The notes: a model not told the origin generated them from the letters alone. Positions 35,011 through 44,959 are shown, counted from the first letter of the stretch. The stretch is DNA of 64,000 nt from Lysinibacillus sp. B2A1 (GCA_002973635.1 CP027224.1:5196001-5260000); one strand, 5' to 3'. A program made the numbers and translations.

Positions 35011-35895
35011 TTACCCTTCATCAAATCCTAAATTAATCGGCTCTAATGGCAAGTTTTCTTGACCAAGCATATTTGTTGATGTAACAGATAAATCTACTTC
35101 TTCAAACTTAAATCCATCAGCCCACACTTTACCTGTTCCTGTTAATAGAACACCGAAGTGAATAGAAGCGCTTTCTTTTGGTACATCTAATACAATCGAA
35201 TGCAGGTTCCAGTCCGTTGTACCCTGAATCGGTCGATTATCCATATTATCAAACTGAATCACATCACCTGTACTATTATCTACTCGACACCACACTCCAC
35301 ATTTTACAACTTTGTCTGTTTTTAAGAAACAAGATACTTTTATACGTTTTCCTAACCAATTTTCTGCTGAAAAACTTTGCATCATTGTCCCGAATTGACC
35401 TTCACCTACATCTGTCTTCGAAGACAGTAAACCTGATTTCATACCCGTATGAAATACTTGTCCATCGGCTTTCATTTCATAAAAAGTTGGGTGTGAACCA
35501 CTTAAAATCCAGCCTTTGATTGTTGTTAAATCATTCATATTTTTTTCCTCCGTCCCTTGAAGTGTTCGCATGATTTTGCGATATTTGCCTGGTGGCATTT
35601 TATATAGCTCTTTAAAAGAACGTGTGAATGCTTCTTGTGATTGATAACGTAACTCAAACGCAATTTGAAGTATCGATTCATCTGAATATAATAAATACAT
35701 TGCTGCTGTTGCCAGTCTTCGTTTTCGAATATATTCACTTATTGTCAATCCAGTTTCTTGTTTGAAAATACGTGATAAATGAAATTTTGAATAACCAATA
35801 TGTGATGCATAATCATCTAACTGCCAATCATCTAATAAACACTCTTCTAAAGAACAAATTACATCTTGAGTTACTTCGCTATACATTTTGCTCAC
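35011..35895 (-). CDS. AraC-family regulator with C-terminal jelly-roll domain
   Basis: 294 residues. Residues 10-105 contain the two AraC helix-turn-helices (WQLDDYASHIGYSKFHLSRI and ESILQIAFELRYQSQEAFTR) at the N-terminus, unlike most AraC proteins. Residues 125-270 form a beta-rich domain (GWILSGSHPTFYEMKADGQV ... KVWADGFKFEEVDLSV) resembling carbohydrate-binding or effector domains of B. cereus-type regulators. The ligand is unknown. No obvious target gene is adjacent. Confidence 0.82.
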   Translation of the reverse strand: MSKMYSEVTQDVICSLEECLLDDWQLDDYASHIGYSKFHLSRIFKQETGLTISEYIRKRRLATAAMYLLYSDESILQIAFELRYQSQEAFTRSFKELYKMPPGKYRKIMRTLQGTEEKNMNDLTTIKGWILSGSHPTFYEMKADGQVFHTGMKSGLLSSKTDVGEGQFGTMMQSFSAENWLGKRIKVSCFLKTDKVVKCGVWCRVDNSTGDVIQFDNMDNRPIQGTTDWNLHSIVLDVPKESASIHFGVLLTGTGKVWADGFKFEEVDLSVTSTNMLGQENLPLEPINLGFDEG

Positions 35896-36053
35896 CTCAC
35901 TACCTAATTTTAGAGGATTCTAAAAAATTTTTTTTGATATTGATTGCTATTTTACTACTCTTTCTATAATTGAATGAATATTACAGTAAGTGCAATTCAA
36001 ATTGTTTCACTAGGTAACAACTTTCCTACTTTATTCAAACTTCTAATCATTCA

Positions 36054-37775
36054 TTATATAGCTTCTGTCGTCATTAATTTAATTAGCTGTTTATAGTAAG
36101 TATGGTTTTCTTGAAGCTCCTCATGTTTTCCAGAGCCCGTAATCAGACCATCCTCAAACATTAGAATTTGATCCGCGTGTGTAATTGTCGATAAGCGATG
36201 AGCAATAATAACCGTTGTACGTTCTTTCATTACACGCTCGAATGCCTTTTGTACTTCTCTCTCTGAGTCGTTATCAAGGTTAGATGTTGCTTCATCTAAT
36301 AATAATATCGCTGGATTTCGGAGTAATGCACGTGCTATCGCTATCCGCTGCCTTTGCCCACCTGATAATTTAATTCCTCCCTCCCCTACTTCTGTATCTA
36401 ATCCTTTTTCAAATTGTTGGACAAAATGCCATGCATAAGCGTTCTTTAATGCACTTATAATATCTGCTTCTAAAACGTCATTTTTTCCATAAGCTACATT
36501 ATCTCGAATTGTTCCATTCATGAGTGGTGCTTCTTGCGATACATAGCCAAATAGACTGCGCCACTGCTTTAAATCGATACTTTCAATAGGCCGGTTTCCA
36601 AATCGAATAGTACCATCTGTTACATCATAAAATTGTTCTATTAATGAAAACATTGTGGTCTTTCCTCCCCCACTGGCACTAACCAATGCGGTTGTTTTTC
36701 CTGCTGGAATCGTAAAGGAAATACCTTTTAAAATAGGGTTATCATTGTATTGAAACGCAACATCTTCAAAAACAATCGACTCATTGGGAGAAGAAATAAC
36801 ATTCATCCCATGCCCTTCGATTGGTTCGTTCAGAATTTCTTGTAATCGTTCCGTTGCCCCCATTGCTTTTTGAAGTGCAGTGAAAAATGTTGCCATTTGC
36901 GTAAATGGCATAATAATTTGCACAAGGTAAATCATAATCGCTACAAGTTCACCTGCTGAAATCGCACCTGTTGCTACTTTTGCGCCACCATACCCAAATA
37001 ATAATATGAGCACAACCATGATAATGAACGTCATAATCGGTGATAAAACCGCTAATATTTTTGCTTCCTTCAACCCAAATCGATACAAATGATGAATTTT
37101 TTCTTCCCCATTTTGCTGCTCAAAATCTTCTGTTTGCGAAGCTTTCACGAGTCGAATATTCGTTAATACACGTCCCAAATGTCCAGTAAAACTAGCAAGT
37201 TCGTCTTGATTTTCTTTCGCGATTTTATGAATACGTTGTCCAAGAGGCAATGTCAATAAAATTGCTACTGGAACCGCAATTAGCATCAGTAGTGTCATTT
37301 TCCAATCAATGATAATTAATATTATTACTGCACCAACAATAGCAAATAAACCAGAAATAAAACTAATTAAATGATCTGTAATAAGCTCCTTAATAACATT
37401 GGAATCTTGCGTAATTCTGCTCATTGTTTCACCAGATTCATGTGCATCAAAGTAAGGAATTCTTAACCGTAAAACATGTGCCCATACCGTATTGCGCAAA
37501 TTAGCCACAATTCTTTCCCCAAGTTTACGCATCATATAAAACGTTACTCCACTCAGTACAGCTTGGGAAATTAGAAATGCACCTACTAATAATATTGCCT
37601 GCAATGAAAAGCCAATCGTTGAAAAATCATTGATCATTCTCATCGTAACTAAGGGAACAGCCAAACCGATAAGTGTTTCAACAATACTTAGTAAAAGAGT
37701 ACCTATCATGAGTTTCTTCGACAATCGATTACTATTAACAAGCTGCCAAATTCCTCTTACAGAATTATTCATCAT
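36054..37775 (-). CDS. Multidrug ABC exporter, fused membrane and ATPase domains (BmrA-like)
   Basis: About 573 residues from ATG 37775 behind GGAGGGG (a longer frame into the merR gene is rejected). Residues 1-300 hold six membrane helices, and the ATPase domain follows with Walker A SASGGGKTT, signature LSGGQRQR, Walker B ILLLDEATSNLD and the His switch IIAHRLST. It works as a homodimer or half-transporter pumping lipophilic drugs or lipids. Its start overlaps the end of the MerR gene by 11 bp, so regulator and pump form one unit. Confidence 0.9.
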   Translation of the reverse strand: MMNNSVRGIWQLVNSNRLSKKLMIGTLLLSIVETLIGLAVPLVTMRMINDFSTIGFSLQAILLVGAFLISQAVLSGVTFYMMRKLGERIVANLRNTVWAHVLRLRIPYFDAHESGETMSRITQDSNVIKELITDHLISFISGLFAIVGAVIILIIIDWKMTLLMLIAVPVAILLTLPLGQRIHKIAKENQDELASFTGHLGRVLTNIRLVKASQTEDFEQQNGEEKIHHLYRFGLKEAKILAVLSPIMTFIIMVVLILLFGYGGAKVATGAISAGELVAIMIYLVQIIMPFTQMATFFTALQKAMGATERLQEILNEPIEGHGMNVISSPNESIVFEDVAFQYNDNPILKGISFTIPAGKTTALVSASGGGKTTMFSLIEQFYDVTDGTIRFGNRPIESIDLKQWRSLFGYVSQEAPLMNGTIRDNVAYGKNDVLEADIISALKNAYAWHFVQQFEKGLDTEVGEGGIKLSGGQRQRIAIARALLRNPAILLLDEATSNLDNDSEREVQKAFERVMKERTTVIIAHRLSTITHADQILMFEDGLITGSGKHEELQENHTYYKQLIKLMTTEAI

Positions 37776-38505
37776 CCACCCCTCCATACACCCCAAGTCT
37801 TTCAGCCTGCGAAATAAACCACTCTTCCTCTTCCTTTGTAAAGGGTGTAGGAAATAACCATTCATTTAGTTGAATATCCTCATATTCCTTTAATACTTCT
37901 ACTAACTCCTCTACTATATCTTGTGGAATTAGTGAGATTAACTGCTCGATTAACGATTTCAAATATTCGTCTTGAATCGGTTGAATGTATGCCCGCTTCA
38001 ACTGATTTGCTAAATCTATGTATTTTTGATTTAATTCAATAATATTCATTCCGAAAAAGTCATATAGGCGCTCTACCAACTCATCAGGTAATATACTTCG
38101 CCAATAGTCCTTTTGTTCATCCTCTTTTAATAAGTTAAAAATCACCGTTAAAAAAATTGATGTATCGATTACTTCACTTTGTTTCCCTATTTCAATCGCC
38201 TGATCCAAGCTCGCAATAACACAATCAATTTGGTTTCGCTTCTTCTCTAGTTGTAGTTTTTGAAACATTAATGATTCTATTAGCTGCTGTTCCCCATTCC
38301 GTAAAAGATCTTCAATCTCCTCCAATGAGTAATCTAAATATTTAAGTGTTACGATTTTTTGAATTGTTTCAATACTATCGTCATTGTAATAACGATGTCC
38401 CGAATCTGAAATAAAACATGGTTCTAGCAAACCCTTTTCACTATAAAATCGTAAAGCTCGTACCGTTAGCCCTGTCTTCTTCGCAAATTGACCTATTGAA
38501 TACAT
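37765..38505 (-). CDS. MerR-family regulator of the adjacent ABC exporter
   Basis: 246 residues. N-terminal MerR helix-turn-helix (SIGQFAKKTGLTVRALRFYS EKGLL) and wing (GHRYYNDDSIETIQKIVTLK), a coiled-coil linker, then a TipAS-like effector region of about 130 residues. It is first in the operon with the exporter and reads from a promoter with a 19-bp spacer, the classic MerR target. A drug ligand is expected. Confidence 0.9.
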   Translation of the reverse strand: MYSIGQFAKKTGLTVRALRFYSEKGLLEPCFISDSGHRYYNDDSIETIQKIVTLKYLDYSLEEIEDLLRNGEQQLIESLMFQKLQLEKKRNQIDCVIASLDQAIEIGKQSEVIDTSIFLTVIFNLLKEDEQKDYWRSILPDELVERLYDFFGMNIIELNQKYIDLANQLKRAYIQPIQDEYLKSLIEQLISLIPQDIVEELVEVLKEYEDIQLNEWLFPTPFTKEEEEWFISQAERLGVYGGVDDE

Positions 38506-38526
38506 ATTTTCATCTCCCTTTCCTTC

Positions 38527-38557
38527 AGTATAAAATCTACCGTTACGTCAGATGCAA
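38527..38557 (-). promoter_or_regulatory. MerR-type promoter with 19-bp spacer
   Basis: Minus strand: -35 TTGCAT (38552-38557), -10 TATACT (38527-38532), spacer exactly 19 bp. The spacer carries CTGACGT-A-ACGGTAG, an imperfect dyad with five of seven pairs. This stretched spacing is the hallmark of promoters activated by MerR proteins through DNA distortion. Confidence 0.75.
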
Positions 38558-38580
38558 CTGCTTTAATTCACTTAACAAAA

Positions 38581-38606
38581 AAAGAACACAACCTATCGTG
38601 TTCTTT
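38581..38606. terminator. Intrinsic terminator
   Basis: AAAGAACAC / GTGTTCTTT stem upstream of the merR promoter, insulating it from the right-hand side. Confidence 0.55.
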
Positions 38607-38707
38607 AATAAATGAAAGTCTTATATGATTAATACGACGATTTTTATTTCTGTGAAATTCACTTACTTGGATTCGGCTCTCCATAACTAATGTAAGTACG
38701 CTAAAGT

Positions 38708-38956
38708 TTAACTGAAATTAAGCTTATATTCTTCTTTATATTTATCTTTAAATACAAGTGCTCTTAAAAAATTCAGTTCAACTTGAGGATTCACTTCTAA
38801 ATTAACATCTAATTTACCTATAGAAGTACTAAATAATTCATCATATATTTTAGATTTATTATATACAATCCCTTCTATAGTTAAATATACAGATTTCGCC
38901 AAATTTTCCTTACTTGCCTGCAAATTCGCGTTATTAAAAGCCCCTATGTTTTCCAA
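38708..38956 (-). pseudogene. Unrecognised protein, probably 5'-truncated
   Basis: The frame is open from about 39017 (after a TGA) to the stop at 38708, about 100 codons: FNAGDSEFDVWDLENIGAF continues into NANLQASKENLAKSVYLTIE and KLDVNLEVNPQVELNFLRAL. No ATG lies in the upstream part and a TTG at 38956 has no ribosome site. Probably the remnant of a longer soluble protein. The family is not recognised. Confidence 0.4.
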
Positions 38957-39069
38957 ATCCCATACATCAAATTCACTATCTCCTGCATTAAATTTGTACC
39001 TACTAAATTTAATTTTTCATAGTTATATTCCCTATATTCTGATTATAAAAGTAAATCAGTGCTCTACTT

Positions 39070-39939
39070 TTAAAATCGTTCGATAACTCTTTTCATGAAA
39101 CCTTCAGCTGCTTTACTCAAATATTTGTCGTTACGATAGAAGATATCAAGTTCTCTAGTTGGTGCATTTTCAATTGGTATTGATCGAATACCTAGCGATT
39201 GGAAGTTTTCGATAAGTTGGCTAGGTTGAATAGTGGCACCAATATCTTTTTGAACGAGTTGAAATAATGATGTAGCCGAGCCTGTTTCCATAACACTATT
39301 AATCGTTATTCCTTGTCTATCACACCATTTATCGATTAAGTCACGACCACATTTTCCTTGAGGATACATGACAAGTGGTATATCTATTAACTCTTCAGGT
39401 TTAATGCTCTTCCTCTGAGATAAGTCATGATTTTCATTCACAAATAGACTGTACCTCTCCGTATAGAATGGAATACGCTCTAAATGAGGATCTGCTTCTA
39501 CCTTTAAACCAATGCCAATATCAACTTCATTGCCTAGCACTTTTGATAAACTTTCTATTGTCGGAAACACTTGCACTTTCGTGTTCGGGAATTCCTTGCG
39601 AAAATCAATTAAAATTTCGGTTAAGCGATAATCAAGATCCGAAGGCAGTATTGCGATACGCAAATGCCCCATGTTTAAATCTATCAGATCGGAGATAGCC
39701 TTTTTAGCATTTTCTAGACCCTGAATAACCTGTAGAGCATAGTGCTCAAGTAACTCACCAGCTTCCGTTTTCACTGTTTTTTTGCCAATTCGATCAAATA
39801 AAGGTGCCCCAATTTCCCCTTCTAGAACACGTATCTGCTGACTTAACGTCGGTTGAGAAATCCCCAATTTAAAAGCAGCTTCAGAAAAATGTAACTCTTT
39901 ACATAGCATAAGGAAGTAATTTAATTGTCTAATCTCCAT
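39070..39939 (-). CDS. LysR-family regulator
   Basis: 289 residues. N-terminal helix-turn-helix QLNYFLMLCKELHFSEAAFK then LGISQPTLSQQIRVLE, followed by the two-lobed LysR substrate-binding domain (HLRIAILPSDLDYRLTEIL). It is divergent from a nitroreductase gene, and two LysR-type boxes lie in the shared promoter, so it most likely controls that gene. The effector is unknown. Confidence 0.9.
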   Translation of the reverse strand: MEIRQLNYFLMLCKELHFSEAAFKLGISQPTLSQQIRVLEGEIGAPLFDRIGKKTVKTEAGELLEHYALQVIQGLENAKKAISDLIDLNMGHLRIAILPSDLDYRLTEILIDFRKEFPNTKVQVFPTIESLSKVLGNEVDIGIGLKVEADPHLERIPFYTERYSLFVNENHDLSQRKSIKPEELIDIPLVMYPQGKCGRDLIDKWCDRQGITINSVMETGSATSLFQLVQKDIGATIQPSQLIENFQSLGIRSIPIENAPTRELDIFYRNDKYLSKAAEGFMKRVIERF

Positions 39940-39957
39940 TTCAACTTCTCCTTTTCT

Positions 39958-40003
39958 ATAGCCAAAACCTATTGTTTATATAGAAAAAATAGTATTGAAC
40001 TAT
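39958..40003. promoter_or_regulatory. Two LysR-type binding boxes between divergent genes
   Basis: ATAG-N7-CTAT at 39958-39972 fits the T-N11-A rule, and ATAGT-N5-ACTAT at 39989-40003 is a second perfect dyad 16 bp further. Two boxes, one near each promoter, are the usual recognition and activation sites of LysR regulators. Confidence 0.65.
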
Positions 40004-40096
40004 TATACATTGAATTTTACAATGAACGTATTAAGAAGGAAAGGAACTTAGGTTGGATATTGTTGTGAGAAATTATCAGAAAGGGAGTTTACAAAT

Positions 40097-40696
40097 ATGA
40101 AGAACAGATATATTGAATTGATGGAAAAGAGGCGTTCAATTTACGCCCTAGGAAAAAATGTAGAACAGACTAAAGAAATACTTCAAGACACTATTATGGA
40201 GGCAATAAAGCATAGTCCAACTGCTTTTAACTCACAAACTTCACGAGCAGTGATTTTATTTAACGAACATCATGATAAATTATGGGACCTAGTCGAAGAA
40301 AAGTTACGCTCAATTGTTCCAGCAGAAAATTTTGCCCGAACAGAAGAAAAAATAGAGTCTTTCCGTGCAGGCTTCGCGTCCATTTTATTTTTTGAAGACC
40401 AGGACGTCATTCAACAGTATCAAAATCAATTCTCTCTATACGCAGATCAGTTCCCTATTTGGTCTGAACAAGCAACTGGAATTGCGCAGCATTCTGTATG
40501 GATGGCATTAGCTCAAGAAAAAATAGGTGCATCCCTACAACACTACAATCCACTTATCGATCAAAATGTGAAAGATGAATGGGGAATTCCGGATCATTGG
40601 AAATTAACTGCACAAATGCCATTTGGAAGTATTGAAGCAGTACCAAGTGACAAAGAATTTTTGGCAAATGAAGAGCGCTTTAAAGTGTTTCGCTAA
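40097..40696 (+). CDS. Nitroreductase-family oxidoreductase (Frm2/YdgI-like)
   Basis: 199 residues. FMN-binding features EKRRSIYALGKNV at the N-terminus and IKHSPTAFNSQTSRAVILF match the small nitroreductases related to yeast Frm2. HWKLTAQMPFGSIEAVPSDK is the typical C-terminus. It acts as an FMN dimer using NAD(P)H on nitroaromatics, quinones or similar oxidants. Ribosome site AAAGGGAG. Divergent from and probably controlled by the LysR protein at 39070. Confidence 0.87.
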   Translation: MKNRYIELMEKRRSIYALGKNVEQTKEILQDTIMEAIKHSPTAFNSQTSRAVILFNEHHDKLWDLVEEKLRSIVPAENFARTEEKIESFRAGFASILFFEDQDVIQQYQNQFSLYADQFPIWSEQATGIAQHSVWMALAQEKIGASLQHYNPLIDQNVKDEWGIPDHWKLTAQMPFGSIEAVPSDKEFLANEERFKVFR

Positions 40697-40833
40697 TATA
40701 TCTAATAAAGTAAAACTTTAATCCGTGGTAGTTTTCCTTATCTCCCACCTAACTTCTTTGCCTACAGCTAATTTTTGAGGTGGGGGTATTACTGCCCGAT
40801 TATGCGGGATAAAAGGATTGGAGTCTTCCAAAA

Positions 40834-41778
40834 ATGTCTAAAAAATCAAAAGCTTATTTCTCTGCAACCATGTATGCACTCATCATTGGCTTTTCATTTA
40901 TGTTCGTAAAACTGAGCCTTGTTTCCTCTTCACCGCTTGATACACTGGCACACCGCTTTTCTATAGCTTTTATCATCGCTACTGCTATTATTGTCTTGAA
41001 AAGGATTCGCTTAAATGTGACAAAGAAGGACGTATGGCGGATTCTTCCGTTAGCTTTGGTTTATCCTACTTTGTTTTTCACATTTCAAACGTTCGGCCTA
41101 GTCTACGCCTCTTCTTCAGAGGCTGGTATTATTCTAGCTACTGTACCAATTTTCACACTGATTTTAGCAGCAATATATTTGAAAGAACATACAGTACCAT
41201 TACAAAAGGTGTCAGTGTTATTATCGGTCTCAGGTGTCATTTTCATTTTTGTTATGAATGGAGCAGATACAGGTTCACAAAGTATAAAAGGAATTGTCCT
41301 TATGTTACTGTCAGCCCTTACTGGTGCTTACAATACCGTTTTAGCACGTAAACTTGTGCAACATTACTCATTTTTCACGATAACTTACGTGATGACGTTC
41401 TTTGGCTTCACCTTTTTTAACATTGTAGCTATTGGTAATCATATGATAACGAAAACGATGCATCAATTCATCGAACCATTTTCAAGCGGAACGTTTATCA
41501 TCGCTATTGTTTATCTTGGAGCGCTTTCATCTTTAGGAACTTCCTTTTTCTCCAATTATGCACTTTCGCAAATTGAAGCGTCAAAAATGAGTGTCTTTAA
41601 TAATTTAGCTACATTAATTACGATTATTGCTGGCGTCCTTTTCTTAAACGAAACGATTCAATCCTATCATATTTTCGGTACCATCATTATTCTCCTAGGT
41701 GTTTTAGGATCAAACTATAACACTAAGCAAAAAAGTGAAAGAGCCTATGCTATTCCTAGACAAGCAAATGAGGAATAA
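40834..41778 (+). CDS. EamA/DMT-family transporter
   Basis: 314 residues with ten hydrophobic helices in two EamA repeats (first around FSFMFVKLSLVSSSPLDTLA, second around LLSALTGAYNTVLARKLVQ). The family exports amino acids, purines or other metabolites, and the substrate is unknown. The gap before it (40697-40833) contains an inverted repeat CTCCCACCTAA / TTGAGGTGGGG that may be the nitroreductase terminator. Confidence 0.87.
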   Translation: MSKKSKAYFSATMYALIIGFSFMFVKLSLVSSSPLDTLAHRFSIAFIIATAIIVLKRIRLNVTKKDVWRILPLALVYPTLFFTFQTFGLVYASSSEAGIILATVPIFTLILAAIYLKEHTVPLQKVSVLLSVSGVIFIFVMNGADTGSQSIKGIVLMLLSALTGAYNTVLARKLVQHYSFFTITYVMTFFGFTFFNIVAIGNHMITKTMHQFIEPFSSGTFIIAIVYLGALSSLGTSFFSNYALSQIEASKMSVFNNLATLITIIAGVLFLNETIQSYHIFGTIIILLGVLGSNYNTKQKSERAYAIPRQANEE

Positions 41779-41908
41779 CTAAAAGTCCGAAGATACCGTA
41801 CATTTATCTATGTAAGAAAAGCGTAAGCACCCTTAAAGTGCACTATGTTTTTTGCCAATTACGGCGTGTTTTGGACGAAACATTATATACACTATTACCG
41901 CTTTCTTT

Positions 41909-41947
41909 AGAGGATCAGTATGTGAATATGTCACATGCTGATCCTCT
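41909..41947. terminator. Strong intrinsic terminator
   Basis: 17-bp stem (one mismatch) AGAGGATCAG... / ...CTGATCCTCT. The rest of 41779-42082 shows nothing I can name. Confidence 0.8.
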
Positions 41948-42082
41948 ATTTTCGGTATTGTAATACGAGTTCCTATATAAGATATTATTTTCATAGTATT
42001 ATGAATATATATGATGCGAGATGTGAAACTCCACTCGAAAAGCTAATTTCAGATATAGGAGTATGGAAGGGAGGAACAATCG

Positions 42083-42778
42083 ATGGATCGCATTCAATAT
42101 TTGTCCCAGTTTAACCTACTGCGTTCACTCTCTACTGAAGATTTGATCAAAATGGACGAATTGACTTCGATCACAACTTTTCCAAAGCATACGTTCATTC
42201 AAACACCTGAAACGTTCACTGAAGAGTTGTACTTTGTGAAGGAGGGAAAAGTGCGCCTCTATCAACTAAATAATGAGGGGAAGCAGTTCACTTTGGATAT
42301 CTTGAGCGAGGGGAACATCTTTGGAGAGATAGGTGATATTTCATTGGGTACACGGGGACTGTTTATTGAAACGATCGAAGAAAGTGACATTTGTGTAATG
42401 GACAAAGAGCGTTTCGAGAGCTACCTCATTCGATGCCCACGATTCATGATGAATATGATTAAAGCCATGAGTGAACGGTTATCATACATGAGCAGCCTCG
42501 TTCAAAATCTAGCCATTGGAAAATTGCATGATAAAATCATTCATGTTCTGGTGGAACTTTCAGAGCGGTTCGGAGTTTGGGACGAAGGTAACGATTACTG
42601 CCGAATCGACATGCTCATTTCCCATCAGGAGATTGCTCACTTGGTAGGAGCTTCAAGAGAAGCCGTATCCGTGGCTCTAAAAGAACTTTCGGAGACTGGT
42701 ATAATCCGTACTGGATTCCGTACAGTTGCCGTTTGCCGTACCATTCTTGCGTCAGCGCAAAATTTGCTCAAAAGATAG
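42083..42778 (+). CDS. Crp/Fnr-family regulator
   Basis: 231 residues. Residues 15-125 form the cyclic-nucleotide-binding-type beta roll (KEGKVRLYQLNNEGKQFTLD, EGNIFGEIGDISLG). The C-terminal helix-turn-helix reads ISHQEIAHLVGASREAVSVA. No N-terminal cysteine cluster is visible, so it is not a 4Fe-4S Fnr, but single Cys residues could sense redox. It lies 90 bp upstream of a peroxiredoxin gene in the same direction and may control it. Confidence 0.88.
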   Translation: MDRIQYLSQFNLLRSLSTEDLIKMDELTSITTFPKHTFIQTPETFTEELYFVKEGKVRLYQLNNEGKQFTLDILSEGNIFGEIGDISLGTRGLFIETIEESDICVMDKERFESYLIRCPRFMMNMIKAMSERLSYMSSLVQNLAIGKLHDKIIHVLVELSERFGVWDEGNDYCRIDMLISHQEIAHLVGASREAVSVALKELSETGIIRTGFRTVAVCRTILASAQNLLKR

Positions 42779-42868
42779 CAACTTGTAAACTAAATTACAT
42801 CTTTTCACTTCGTCCACCTCGTATCATTGAGAAGAGTTAAAATGATATGACGAAATGGAGAGATCTTG

Positions 42869-43528
42869 ATGAAAAATGCACCTCTTTCACCCTTACACCT
42901 TGAATTGGATAACGCCACTACACAGATGGAACAGATGCTCACTCCAGAAACGGTGACAATGTTTGAACAATCGATCCTTCAATTGAAAGCATCAGGTCTC
43001 ACTACTGGCCTGAAGGTTGGAACAAAAGCTCCCGATTTTTCGCTGAAAGATCAGAACGGTACAAACGTTACCTTGTTTGATTATACAGCACACGGCCCTG
43101 TTATCCTGTTGTTTTATCGCGGAGTTTGGTGTCCGTTTTGCAATATTACTCTACGCGCTTATCAGCAAGCATCAGGACTATTTGAAGCGTCAGGAGCTCG
43201 GATACTTGCGATAAGTCCGCAATCCCCCGACTACTCAACTACTATGCAAACGAATAACAGTATCACCTTTCCAGTTTTAAGCGATACTGGTAACGAAGTT
43301 GCATCCCAATACAACATCGTATTTGAGCTTTCCGAATCGATACGCAACGTTTATCAGTCCCTTGGTATTTCGCTTGACGATTATAATGGCGATTCCTCTT
43401 GGAAGCTTCCATTTCCAACAACTTATGTCATTGATCGCGCGAACATCATTCGTCTAGCCTATGTCGAAGCTGACTATAAACGGAGGCTGGAGCCTTCGCA
43501 AGTATTGGACGTGCTGGCCTCATTATAA
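42869..43528 (+). CDS. Peroxiredoxin-like AhpC/TSA protein
   Basis: 219 residues from ATG 42869 (GGAGAG upstream). Thioredoxin fold with VGTKAPDFSLKDQNG and the active site FYRGVWCPFCN, where the CxxC replaces the usual single peroxidatic Cys, as in the peroxiredoxin-like group. It likely reduces peroxides or acts as a thiol reductase in the cytosol. It is preceded by a Crp/Fnr regulator. Confidence 0.87.
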   Translation: MKNAPLSPLHLELDNATTQMEQMLTPETVTMFEQSILQLKASGLTTGLKVGTKAPDFSLKDQNGTNVTLFDYTAHGPVILLFYRGVWCPFCNITLRAYQQASGLFEASGARILAISPQSPDYSTTMQTNNSITFPVLSDTGNEVASQYNIVFELSESIRNVYQSLGISLDDYNGDSSWKLPFPTTYVIDRANIIRLAYVEADYKRRLEPSQVLDVLASL

Positions 43529-43716
43529 GGTTTTGTCATCATGATGGAGACTTCTCCTGCAATTTAATGTACAATATTCCGACTCCGAATTCTATTGTAA
43601 ATCGGAAGAGAGCTTGTAAGACAGTACACGAATAGAGTTATCAACCTGACATGGATGTTTTCCATAACAGCATGTGAGTCTCATATTTCATAACTGTTTC
43701 CTCCTTACTACATGAC

Positions 43717-43754
43717 AATAACGATCAAGGTTGATCTTCTCCTTGATCGTTATT
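43717..43754. terminator. Intrinsic terminator
   Basis: Perfect 14-bp stem AATAACGATCAAGG / CCTTGATCGTTATT. In the gene-free stretch 43529-43934 the rest holds a possible minus-strand coding relic near 43800-43880 (SLEMGILYLPRY) that I cannot assign. Confidence 0.75.
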
Positions 43755-43888
43755 TATCCCACATCAACATACAGTAATTTATCTGTATTAATAGCGAGGC
43801 AAGTACAAGATGCCCATCTCAAGACTTGAGAAAACGATAAGGATAGGTGGGCGATCAACTGGCCGTATTAGCCTGATAAGTGAAAATT

Positions 43889-43926
43889 AACAATCAGTGG
43901 AGAATTGGAAAACCCCACTGATTGTA
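43889..43926. terminator. Terminator of the binding-protein gene
   Basis: ACAATCAGTGG / CCACTGATTGT stem directly after the stop of the minus-strand lipoprotein gene. Confidence 0.7.
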
Positions 43927-43934
43927 GTTTCACT

Positions 43935-44921
43935 TTATTGTTTTTGTACCAATTCAATAATTTGATCTGCCATGTGTTCTGCTTGATTGATAACAGAGAT
44001 TGGATCTGCTGCGAAGAAGTACTTCCCATCGAATGTAATCACTTTGTTATTTTTCACGACATCCAAACTATCCCATGTGAAAGTCGTTTCATATTCTTGA
44101 CCATAATCTAAAATACCCACATAATCACCTACATAGTTACCTATAATTTCCCATGAAATACGTTGCTTCTGCCAATCTCCGTTGCTATCTTCAATTAGCT
44201 TTTGAATAGATGCTGGTGGTGTAAGTTTTAATAAATCATACATCGCTTCACCGCCTGAGTTACCACTTGGAATCACCGCAATTTCTTTCTCTGCTAACGT
44301 AAAGAGTGAGAATGTTATGCCTTCTGGGATTACGGCTTTAATTTTTTCTTCAGCTACCTTTGCACGGGTTGTGTAATCTGCTATAAACTTCTTCGCATCC
44401 TCTTGGTGATTTAACATTTCACCAATTGCTGTAATTTCTGCCTCCACACTGTCGTAGCTAGCCGTACTGAACACAATAGTCGGTGCAATTTTTTCATATT
44501 GCTCAACATTTTTTTCAGCAAACGTAATAATCAAATCTGGTTTTAGACTAGTAGCTGTTTCTAAAGATACAGCATCCTCATTTCCAAGATCTACAATGTC
44601 CTGCCCTTGATAGTAATCTTTTAAAAATTCACCATAACCAATGACCTTTGTTGTTGAAGCAACTGGTACAACACCTACAGCTAATACGTGACCTAAATCC
44701 CAATCCACAATTACACGTTGTGGGTCTATTGGTACTTCTACTTCACGCCCTATCGAATCTGTTACAATACGTGTTGTTTCAGTCATTGTAGATTCCTTGT
44801 CATTATTTGTACCTTTTTGTTCTTGAGATGTATCATCATTTTTGCTGCCACAAGCCGCCATTATTAGCAGTAGACTCATTAACAACATTACTAATCCGGA
44901 ATTTTTTATGTACTTATTCAT
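43935..44921 (-). CDS. Iron-siderophore ABC transporter substrate-binding lipoprotein
   Basis: 328 residues, FecB/FhuD-type periplasmic-binding fold. Lipobox LLLIMAACGSKND gives an anchored Cys. RIVTDSIGREVEVPIDPQRV, VASTTKVIGYGEF and SLKPDLIITFAEKNVEQYEK are typical of catecholate or hydroxamate binding proteins (YfiY/YxeB-like). A perfect Fur box lies 39 bp upstream of the start. No permease or ATPase gene is adjacent, so it must dock on a transporter encoded elsewhere. Confidence 0.9.
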   Translation of the reverse strand: MNKYIKNSGLVMLLMSLLLIMAACGSKNDDTSQEQKGTNNDKESTMTETTRIVTDSIGREVEVPIDPQRVIVDWDLGHVLAVGVVPVASTTKVIGYGEFLKDYYQGQDIVDLGNEDAVSLETATSLKPDLIITFAEKNVEQYEKIAPTIVFSTASYDSVEAEITAIGEMLNHQEDAKKFIADYTTRAKVAEEKIKAVIPEGITFSLFTLAEKEIAVIPSGNSGGEAMYDLLKLTPPASIQKLIEDSNGDWQKQRISWEIIGNYVGDYVGILDYGQEYETTFTWDSLDVVKNNKVITFDGKYFFAADPISVINQAEHMADQIIELVQKQ

Positions 44922-44959
44922 TATCCTTCTCCTTTAAAGCTTATTGTATTTCATTATAT

